Part shown: positions 1 to 4,743 of the stretch, one piece after another
How positions within the stretch are numbered: position 1 is the first letter of the stretch
Layout of the letters: every line of letters begins with the position of its first letter
NCBI GenBank assembly: GCA_012329085.1
Contig: JAAXQB010000303.1
Coordinates: forward strand, 1 to 6,548
DNA from: Methanosarcinales archaeon
Lineage (GTDB): Archaea; Halobacteriota; Methanosarcinia; Methanosarcinales; Methanosarcinaceae
Reading direction: 5' to 3'
Length of the DNA: 6,548 bases
The notes under the pieces: generated by a model
The model's database searches: none
The model's input: the letters and a program-made list of their open reading frames with translations, nothing else
What the model was told of the DNA's origin: nothing
Position numbers and translations under genes: made by a program

Positions 1-117
1 CAGATTTTTCACCAAGAGCTACAGATTTTTCACCAAGAGCTACAGATTTTTCACCAAGAGCTACAGATTTTTCACCAAGAGCTACAGATTTTTCACCAAG
101 AGCTACAGATTTTTCAC
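1..117 (-). repeat. Tandem 21-bp repeat inside the acylphosphatase gene
   Basis: Five complete copies of a 21-bp unit occupy 1-21, 22-42, 43-63, 64-84 and 85-105 with no base difference between them. A sixth copy begins at 106 and matches for 12 bases before diverging. Read on the minus strand each unit encodes EKSVALG, so changes in copy number keep the frame. The array reaches the window edge, so the total copy number is unknown. Perfect identity, including third codon positions, points to recent expansion by slippage or unequal exchange, or to ongoing homogenisation. An assembly artefact is also possible. Confidence 0.97.
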
Positions 118-460
118 TTAATTCAACTGATTTATAAAGTAAAGCTCCAGCCGTATCAAAGCGTTCAAATAGTTCTTCGCGCCAATCACCACGCTTTATT
201 TCAAACCACTCAAATTCGCCTTTGTAAGTTTCAGGATTAACTTCGATGCTTTCTACATGTATTGAAAATTTTTTTATTTGTATTTGCTTAATAAAAGCAT
301 CTATATTTTCATCTTCTCCTTCTGCAATAATTTTAACATCATAAGGTTTCAAATTCTCGACAAACCCCGTTATATTTAATTTTCGTGCTATTTTTTCAAC
401 TGCGTCTCTATATCCTACACGCTGCACTTCACCTTTTGCAATTACTTTTATTCTTTTCAT
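1..460 (-). CDS. Acylphosphatase-domain protein with a C-terminal EKSVALG repeat tail (3' end outside the window)
   Basis: I translated this minus-strand frame from the ATG at 460-458; 153 codons are visible and no stop is reached. Residues 1-90 form an acylphosphatase domain, a small fold that hydrolyses acyl phosphates. The N-terminal loop reads GEVQRVGYR, with the catalytic arginine at R18, and the second motif GFVEN supplies the catalytic asparagine N36. Two positions depart from the usual signature: R14 replaces the Gly of VQGV, and E35 replaces the usual Lys/Arg before the Asn. A linker (GDWREELFERFDTAG, from residue 91) leads into EKSVALG units from residue 116: five full copies plus EKS at the edge. 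From memory, methanogen-type acylphosphatases often have such tails, usually with diverged units. The start is supported by AAAGGT a few bases upstream, and no other ATG lies in frame before a stop. Activity is uncertain because of R14, so a binding or scaffold role is possible. Confidence 0.85.
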   Translation of the reverse strand, partial: MKRIKVIAKGEVQRVGYRDAVEKIARKLNITGFVENLKPYDVKIIAEGEDENIDAFIKQIQIKKFSIHVESIEVNPETYKGEFEWFEIKRGDWREELFERFDTAGALLYKSVELSEKSVALGEKSVALGEKSVALGEKSVALGEKSVALGEKS

Positions 461-604
461 TCTTTTACCTTTATATCCTATATATATTTTTATAAATATA
501 TTTTAATAAAAAACATCATACAACTTTTATTATATATTTTCATCTAATACTCTTAACATAATACGGAACAATTATTAAAATATAATATATTAATATATCA
601 TTTG

Positions 605-655
605 TTTATATCTGTTGTGGTCGAATTATAAAAATTCCAATACAACATAAATTTT
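605..655. repeat. AT-rich direct repeat, copy A
   Basis: Copy A matches copy B (724-774) over 51 bases with two mismatches. Its core at 614-646 is 33 bp, begins GTTGTGG and ends ACAAC. It is an imperfect inverted repeat: 614-627 pairs with 633-646 at 11 of 14 positions, around the loop ATAAA. Further copies lie on the other side of hicBA (C and D). The function is unknown; it could be a mobile-element end, a recombination site or a protein-binding site. Confidence 0.9.
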
Positions 656-691
656 TAAGTGTATTTTAACATATCAAACAATCTTAAATTT

Positions 692-774
692 AAGACTACC
701 ATTATTATAATATACACTATCTATTTATATCTGTTGTGGTCAAATTATATAAATTCCAATACAACATAAATTTT
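692..774. repeat. AT-rich direct repeat, copy B with extended left block
   Basis: The core at 733-765 is 33 bp, the same length as in copy A. Upstream, a further 41 bases (692-732, beginning AAGACTA) match the block left of copy D (1528-1568). B and D therefore share about 71 bp (692-762 and 1528-1598) with roughly six differences, in the same orientation and 836 bp apart. The two copies flank the hicBA gene pair. Confidence 0.9.
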
Positions 775-790
775 CTATCATAGAAAATTT
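768..790. repeat. Perfect AT stem-loop downstream of hicA
   Basis: A 10-bp arm at 768-777 (AAATTTTCTA) is exactly complementary to 781-790, around the loop TCA. It lies about 45 bases beyond the hicA stop and abuts the end of repeat copy B. It could help terminate the hicBA transcript. However, the minus strand has no long T run just after it, and an archaeal terminator would be expected to have one, so I do not call it a terminator. Confidence 0.5.
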
Positions 791-832
791 TAATTTCTTA
801 TTTATTGCTATATAATAATAGATACTTTTTTT

Positions 833-1057
833 TTATTTCATTGCAGACAAAAACTCTTCAACTGTTATATCAGCACGGGCAATGAGTGATTTCAAAGTTC
901 CTTTTGCGACTTCCTGATGATTAGGGACAGATAATGTAGCAATATGTCTCTCTTTTATATGGATAATGTGACTACCTCGTTGTCTTGCCACTTCCCATCC
1001 CAAGCGTTTAAATACTTTTACCACTTTGCGTCCGCTTAAAAGTGGAAGTTTTTGCAT
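833..1057 (-). CDS. hicA: HicA-family mRNA interferase toxin
   Basis: This is a 74-residue protein of typical HicA size. HicA toxins are small ribonucleases with a double-stranded-RNA-binding-like fold that cleave mRNA in the cytoplasm and are neutralised by HicB. The family pattern is clear: SGRKVVKVFKRLGWEVARQ at residues 8-26, then RQRGSH with the expected catalytic histidine at H30, then the VPNH segment at 44-47 and KGTLKSLI at 52-59. The C-terminal helix ends ITVEEFLSAMK. The toxin appears intact. Its ATG shares one base with the hicB stop (TAATG), so translation is probably coupled to that of the upstream antitoxin. No separate ribosome binding site is obvious. It could be mistaken for a YcfA/UPF-type RNA-binding protein, which is the same family. 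Confidence 0.93.
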   Translation of the reverse strand: MQKLPLLSGRKVVKVFKRLGWEVARQRGSHIIHIKERHIATLSVPNHQEVAKGTLKSLIARADITVEEFLSAMK

Positions 1058-1263
1058 TAAGCTAAAATCTCTACTTCACGCATACCAATAGTAAGAGACA
1101 TACTTCTTTCAGTTCGCACCTCAAGGCACTGCTTTATTGCATCTTTAATATTCTTAATCGCTTCTTGTTCAGTTTTACCTTGACTTATACATCTAGGAAT
1201 AGAAGGACATTCCACTACAAACATACCATCTTCATCTTGATCAATTGTTACAATAAATTTCAT
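1057..1263 (-). CDS. hicB: HicB-family antitoxin (short form)
   Basis: This is a 68-residue protein with the HicB N-terminal domain, a partial RNase H-like fold. It starts MKFIVTIDQDEDGMFVVECP, has the PSIPRCISQGKT segment around residues 20-31, and then a helix with EAIKNIKDAIKQCLE. HicB binds HicA and covers its active site. This version stops soon after the core domain (ending VEILA) and has no room for the ribbon-helix-helix or helix-turn-helix DNA-binding tail that many HicB proteins carry, so it may block the toxin without acting as a strong repressor. The start at 1263 is well supported by AAAGGAG at 1279-1273, about nine bases upstream. The antitoxin gene comes first and overlaps hicA by one base. 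Confidence 0.92.
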   Translation of the reverse strand: MKFIVTIDQDEDGMFVVECPSIPRCISQGKTEQEAIKNIKDAIKQCLEVRTERSMSLTIGMREVEILA

Positions 1264-1270
1264 AAGCTTA

Positions 1271-1304
1271 TTCTCCTTTTTATTTTTGTAGATAATTTAT
1301 AAAA
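1271..1304 (-). promoter_or_regulatory. Putative hicBA TATA box and ribosome binding site
   Basis: On the minus strand a TATA-like box (TTTTATAAAT, 1304-1295) lies 32-41 bases before the hicB ATG, and GGAG at 1276-1273 is a good Shine-Dalgarno sequence. With archaeal spacing, transcription would begin near 1275, which would leave a very short leader overlapping the ribosome site. Either the leader is minimal or another box is used. The ribosome site is firmer than the promoter. Confidence 0.5.
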
Positions 1305-1312
1305 CTCGTCAA

Positions 1313-1456
1313 CGCGCATTCTCTTTGAGAGCTCGTTCGGAAAGCACATTCGTAAAGCTCATTCGGACCGAATGATCGTAGGAGAAAATCTCTGATTTTC
1401 GACCGAATGAGCGTTATTCGAGCAAATAAGCGTTATCTCGAAAATCAACTTATTTG
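1313..1456. repeat. Hairpin cluster 1 (mosaic palindromic element)
   Basis: This block, GC-richer than its surroundings, contains several inverted repeats. GCTCATTCGG at 1357-1366 is exactly complementary to 1403-1412 and alternatively pairs with 1368-1377 at 9 of 10 positions. GAAAATC at 1384-1390 pairs with 1394-1400 around TCT. CAAATAAG at 1423-1430 pairs with 1449-1456. The first part, 1331-1352, is a 22-base exact match to 1836-1857 in cluster 2 but lacks its own pairing partners. The left end, 1313-1330, matches the reverse complement of 1931-1948 at 17 of 18 bases. It therefore looks like a rearranged relative of cluster 2. No coding sense was found. Confidence 0.85.
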
Positions 1457-1460
1457 ACTA

Positions 1461-1501
1461 TTTATACCTATTGTAGTCAAATCATAAAAATTCTTATTGA
1501 C
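1461..1501. repeat. AT-rich direct repeat, degenerate copy C
   Basis: From TTTATACC through the ATAAAAATTC segment it follows copies A, B and D with several mismatches. It then diverges: the ACAAC end is replaced by TTGAC. It sits 99 bases left of copy D, much as copy A sits 119 bases left of copy B. This suggests that a two-copy unit is present on both sides of hicBA. Confidence 0.7.
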
Positions 1502-1527
1502 GATTTAATCTAATGATATTTTATTTA

Positions 1528-1598
1528 AAGACTATCATTATTATAATATACACTATTTGTTTATATCTGTTGTGGTCGAATTATAAAAATTCTAATAC
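1528..1598. repeat. AT-rich direct repeat, copy D with extended left block
   Basis: About 71 bases match 692-762 with roughly six differences, in the same orientation. Similarity ends at AATAC (1598), so this copy lacks the final AAC of the 33-bp core. It is the right-hand partner of copy B in bracketing hicBA. Confidence 0.88.
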
Positions 1599-1691
1599 CG
1601 ATTGTCAAAAATTCAAATTATAAATTTTTCATATGAGGCATGTGAAAAAAGAATGGTTTAATATACTAATAAAATTTAATATTATTGATAT

Positions 1692-1775
1692 ATGACTGAA
1701 ATAAAACAAAAACAACCTATGCTTACTCTTGAAGATATTTTAAAACTCTTTAAAGAGACAGATGAAAAATTATAA
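1692..1775 (+). pseudogene. 27-codon remnant resembling the N-terminus of a DUF3782/PD-(D/E)XK-type coiled-coil protein
   Basis: This short plus-strand frame runs from ATG 1692 to TAA 1775 and ends with LTLEDILKLFKETDEKL. From memory, this resembles the start of DUF3782-type proteins, where a TLEDIxxLFxETD segment is followed by tandem TDEKLKK-like coiled-coil units and a nuclease-fold domain. Here the reading stops after DEKL. If the single T at 1773 is ignored, the next codons would read K-K-T, as in the repeated unit, and the frame then soon hits another stop, so the gene looks frameshifted and truncated. Hairpin cluster 2 begins 36 bases after the stop. A TATA-like TTTAATATA at 1657-1665 lies about 30 bases before the ATG, as expected for a leaderless archaeal transcript. 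A genuine micro-protein is the alternative. Confidence 0.4.
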
Positions 1776-1810
1776 AAAAAACTTTAATTTAAGTATAAAA
1801 TTTTTTTATA

Positions 1811-1947
1811 GCTCGTTCGAAACGAACGAGCGTTTGCTCGTTCGGAAAGCACATTCGGAACGAATGTGCGTATGAGAAAACCGAAGGTTTTCGAACGAAC
1901 GAGCGTTAATATATAATTTGTAAAGCTCATTCTCAAAGAGAATGAGC
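1811..1947. repeat. Hairpin cluster 2 (branched palindromic element)
   Basis: Five perfect inverted repeats occur within 137 bases. GCTCGTTCG at 1811-1819 pairs with 1823-1831 around AAA. GCTCGTTCG at 1836-1844 pairs with 1896-1904 and encloses two more hairpins: GCACATTCG at 1849-1857 with 1861-1869 around GAA, and GAAAACC at 1876-1882 with 1886-1892 around GAA. A last one, GCTCATTCTC at 1925-1934, pairs with 1938-1947 around AAA. The middle part would fold as a three-way junction. All small loops are three bases. The minus-strand frame through this block is only a by-product of the palindromes. It may be a REP- or MITE-like element or a structured RNA; its function is unknown. Confidence 0.93.
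1915..1947 (-). terminator. Possible terminator hairpin of the lonB-tldD-tldE transcript
   Basis: The first hairpin met by transcripts leaving tldE is the 10-bp stem at 1947-1925, followed on the minus strand by TTTACAAATT. It lies about 90 bases past the tldE stop. The T run is short, and the hairpin belongs to a repeat family, so a terminator role is only a possibility. A T-rich stretch nearer to tldE (around 2011-2000) could serve instead. Confidence 0.25.
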
Positions 1948-2035
1948 GTTTATTATATATTTTCACTTAGCATACAATGTTACAAATCATATACTAATAC
2001 AAAATAAATTATCAAATGCAATTATCAAAGCTAAA

Positions 2036-3343
2036 TTACCCACTCACATTCATATTTGCCACCCGAATTGAAGGCGTTATAATATTACCTACTGACCGTG
2101 CATCAATTCCTGCACCATCAATATTTTTAAGCACATCAAAAATATTTCCTGAAATCATCAAAGATTTAATTGGTTTATCAATACAACCATCTTTAATTAA
2201 AAAAGCATTTCGAGCTTCAACTGAAAAATCACCTGATATTGAATTTGCAGTATGTGCACCAATAACCGTATGAACTAAAATTCCATTATTAGTTTCAGCC
2301 ACAATATCACATCCAGGATATTCTATAATCATGTTTTGAATATCAATTGAAGGTGTTGAAGTATATGATCTTCTACTACTATTTCCTGTGCTTTTTATAG
2401 ATTCTTTTCCTGCCGTATAGCAATCATATAAAAAAGATTTGAACACGCCCTTCTCAATAATGCTATTGCACATCGAAGGTGTTCCCTCTCCATCTGATAT
2501 AGAAGAACCAATTCCTGATTCCATTATTCCAGTATCTATAATATTAAGATTCTCAGATGCAATAACTTCTCCCTTTTTTTCAGATAAACTTGACTTATTC
2601 TTTTGCACATTATCAGCACTTAATGAAGGAATAAAGGTATATTCTAAAAGATTGGAAAATGCAAATGGATGCAAAATCACAGAAGTTTTGCAAGATTCAA
2701 TCGAAATCCTATTTTGAGATTGTTTTGCAAGAGTTGCTGCATTTTTCCCAATTGAATAATAATCAATATTCAAATTTCTTGACATATCAAAATCATACGA
2801 AGTCACAACATCTCCTTTAGTTGTGATTACATCAATAAATCCTGTTGCTATACTACCCTCCTGTTCAACAAATACGTCATTTGAATTTATAAGTAATGAT
2901 GAACCATATGAACACGAAAAAGAACCAGAAGTTGCAAGAATATCAGATACAGATTTTGAACCTTCAAGCATTGAAAATGCAAGTTCGATAGTTTTATCCA
3001 ATTCTATCTCTTTTATTTTTTTATCAAATAATCCTAAAATTTTTGGAAATTGAGATTTAGAAGGCAATCCAGTCCACGCAGGATCGCCACCCCTAACCCT
3101 TGCAGAGGAGACTGCAATCTTTGCAGCATTTTGAATGTCATTCATGCAATCAGAATTTGTACTTGCAAATCCTATTGCACCATCTACGATTGCACGAATT
3201 CCAATACCTTTAAAAGATTGTTCTTTTGCAGAATCTATTTTATCTTTTTTAATATCAATGCTTATAGACCTTGCATTTGAAAGATATATCTCTGCCTCAT
3301 TTGCACCAAAATTTTTTGCAAATTCAAGCGCTTTTTCTGCCAT
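2036..3343 (-). CDS. tldE: TldE/PmbA-family subunit of the TldD/TldE metalloprotease
   Basis: This is a 435-residue protein when started at the ATG at 3343, a normal length for TldE (PmbA). The N-terminal domain shows GIGIRAIVDGAIGFAST near residues 46-62. The central part has FIPSLSADNVQKNKSSL, and the C-terminal domain has GAHTANSISGDFSVEARNAF (from residue 362) and SLMISGNIFDVLKNI, all typical of the family. It lacks the HExxxH zinc motif of TldD, as expected for the non-catalytic partner that closes the cavity of the complex. The frame is open up to an ATG at 3445, but that start would lie 85 bases inside tldD and add unrelated residues (MWQRRTD...), so I chose 3343. No good ribosome site precedes 3343. 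A GGGGGTG run at 3372-3366 is too close to a TTG at 3364 and too far from the ATG. It follows tldD by 17 bases. Confidence 0.93.
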   Translation of the reverse strand: MAEKALEFAKNFGANEAEIYLSNARSISIDIKKDKIDSAKEQSFKGIGIRAIVDGAIGFASTNSDCMNDIQNAAKIAVSSARVRGGDPAWTGLPSKSQFPKILGLFDKKIKEIELDKTIELAFSMLEGSKSVSDILATSGSFSCSYGSSLLINSNDVFVEQEGSIATGFIDVITTKGDVVTSYDFDMSRNLNIDYYSIGKNAATLAKQSQNRISIESCKTSVILHPFAFSNLLEYTFIPSLSADNVQKNKSSLSEKKGEVIASENLNIIDTGIMESGIGSSISDGEGTPSMCNSIIEKGVFKSFLYDCYTAGKESIKSTGNSSRRSYTSTPSIDIQNMIIEYPGCDIVAETNNGILVHTVIGAHTANSISGDFSVEARNAFLIKDGCIDKPIKSLMISGNIFDVLKNIDGAGIDARSVGNIITPSIRVANMNVSG

Positions 3344-3360
3344 TGTATTTTCTATTATAC

Positions 3361-4725
3361 TCAAACACCCCCTATAAGTGCTTTTGAAATTAATATATGC
3401 GGAGAACCATCTGACACAGGAACAGTCTGTCCTCCTTTGCCACAATGACCAGAATACATGGTAAGGTCATCCCCTACCATTGTGATATGGTCCAATATTT
3501 CAAGCGTATTCCCAGAAAGTGAAACATCCCGTAGCAATCCTTTAAGTTCTCCATTTTCTATAACATATCCCTTCTTTGCATTAAATTGGAATACTCCTTC
3601 TCCTGTATTTACTTGTCCACCTCTTGATCCTATAAGATAAAGTCCATTTTTAATTTCTTCTAACATTTCTTCAAATTTAGAATCTCCTGAATCTATATAA
3701 GTATTGCTCATTCTAACAAGTGGTTGTGAAATTCCTTGTGCTCTACTATGCCCAGGATCTGACTTAAAATGAGATGCTGTTTCCCTTGAATGCAAGTATG
3801 ACTTCAATACTCCATCTTTTACAATTGTAGTTTTTTGAGATTCCACCCCTTCTACATCAATAGGAGAAAATCCATATTCATAAAGAGTTGGATCATCAAT
3901 AACTGACATAAGAGGAGATGCTATTTTTTCTCCTATTTTATCTTTTAAAATAGAGTCTCCTTCAAGCACAAGGTCTGCTTCTGCTGCATGTCCTACAGCC
4001 TCATGAATGAACACACCAGCAAGTGCAGGATCTAAAATAACAGGCAAATTTCCACCTTTTGCTTGCTTTGCATTTAATAATTCAACAGCACTAATTCCTG
4101 CAAGTTCTGCAAGTTCATATGCATCATATTTTTTAAAAAGTTCATATCCACCAATGGATGCTTTACTTTCAAATCCTGCTTGATAGATCCCATCACGAAT
4201 TGCAACTGCATTTATAAAAATGCCAGTTCGCATCAATTCATATTCAAATTCTTGACCCTCAGAAGAATTATATTTAATTTTTGCACTTGATTCAAAATAG
4301 GTGACTGTTGTACTCTTAACTTCATCTAATGATGCTTTGCGTTCAATTTCTTTTAAAAATTCAACCTTATCTTCGATTGAAATATCGGCAGGATTTATTT
4401 TAACTTTTGGAATTTTTTTTATATTTTTTTTTTCAAATGGTGCAAGTTCAATATTTTTTTCAAGTCTTTGTTTGCTCATTCTTGGAGTGGATAATCGTTT
4501 AATTCCTTTTGCAAGAATGGATGCAGATTTAACTGCTTTATCAATATCAGATTTATTATCACACGCATTTCCAGAAACAAATCCCATATATCCTTTATAA
4601 AGAGCTCGTACCCCCATACCATTTGATTGATTTACAGAAATTTCTTGCAATTCGCCATTATCAAGAATGATTGAAGTTGATTTTTCATCAATCATTCTAA
4701 CATCAAAAAAGTCTAATTCGTGCAT
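3361..4725 (-). CDS. tldD: TldD-family zinc metalloprotease, catalytic subunit
   Basis: This is a 454-residue protein, close to the usual TldD length. The zinc site is intact: HEAVGH places H241, E242 and H245 in the family's HExxxH motif, followed by AAEADLVLEGDS. A cysteine near the C-terminus (C428 in SGHCGKGGQTVPVSDG) matches the third zinc ligand known from Escherichia coli TldD. The N-terminal domain includes GMGVRALYKGYMGFVSGNA (residues 36-54). With TldE it forms a heteromeric protease that in bacteria matures microcin B17 and degrades CcdA. Studied archaeal versions act on peptides and unfolded proteins. No modification cluster or peptide precursor is visible here, so housekeeping peptide turnover is more likely. 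It starts 18 bases after lonB with no clear ribosome site, which suggests co-transcription. Confidence 0.95.
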   Translation of the reverse strand: MHELDFFDVRMIDEKSTSIILDNGELQEISVNQSNGMGVRALYKGYMGFVSGNACDNKSDIDKAVKSASILAKGIKRLSTPRMSKQRLEKNIELAPFEKKNIKKIPKVKINPADISIEDKVEFLKEIERKASLDEVKSTTVTYFESSAKIKYNSSEGQEFEYELMRTGIFINAVAIRDGIYQAGFESKASIGGYELFKKYDAYELAELAGISAVELLNAKQAKGGNLPVILDPALAGVFIHEAVGHAAEADLVLEGDSILKDKIGEKIASPLMSVIDDPTLYEYGFSPIDVEGVESQKTTIVKDGVLKSYLHSRETASHFKSDPGHSRAQGISQPLVRMSNTYIDSGDSKFEEMLEEIKNGLYLIGSRGGQVNTGEGVFQFNAKKGYVIENGELKGLLRDVSLSGNTLEILDHITMVGDDLTMYSGHCGKGGQTVPVSDGSPHILISKALIGGV

Positions 4726-4743
4726 ATTTAATTTATTATTGTA

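Larger units (their letters stand above)
461..832. other. AT-rich gene-free stretch between hicA and the acylphosphatase gene
   Basis: I see no plausible gene in these 372 bases on either strand. The stretch is very AT-rich and contains two copies of a dyad-containing direct repeat and an AT stem-loop, described separately. The part next to 460 must hold the promoter of the acylphosphatase gene. TATA-like runs are abundant there (around 481-500), so no single box can be chosen with confidence. Confidence 0.6.

Noticed and set aside
605..1598. A CRISPR array made of the 33-bp palindromic repeats
   Set aside because: Only four copies are present, two of them degenerate. The gaps are about 60-90 bases within pairs and about 700 between pairs, there are no spacer-sized regular intervals, and no cas gene is visible.
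1632..1694. A 20-codon plus-strand frame from ATG 1632
   Set aside because: It is short, has no ribosome site and no recognisable sequence; its end overlaps the start of the remnant at 1692, so it is most likely chance in AT-rich DNA.
1836..1904. A tRNA-like cloverleaf in hairpin cluster 2
   Set aside because: The fold is a three-way junction with tri-nucleotide loops. There is no anticodon loop, T-loop motif or D-loop, and the length and stem sizes do not fit a tRNA.
1784..1966. A 60-residue minus-strand reading frame
   Set aside because: It is formed by the palindromes of hairpin cluster 2 and resembles no protein I know. Repeated hairpins readily give such chance frames.
3344..3445. A longer tldE start at ATG 3445
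   Set aside because: It would overlap tldD by 85 bases and add residues (MWQRRTDCSC...) unlike the family's N-terminus; the ATG at 3343 gives the normal length.
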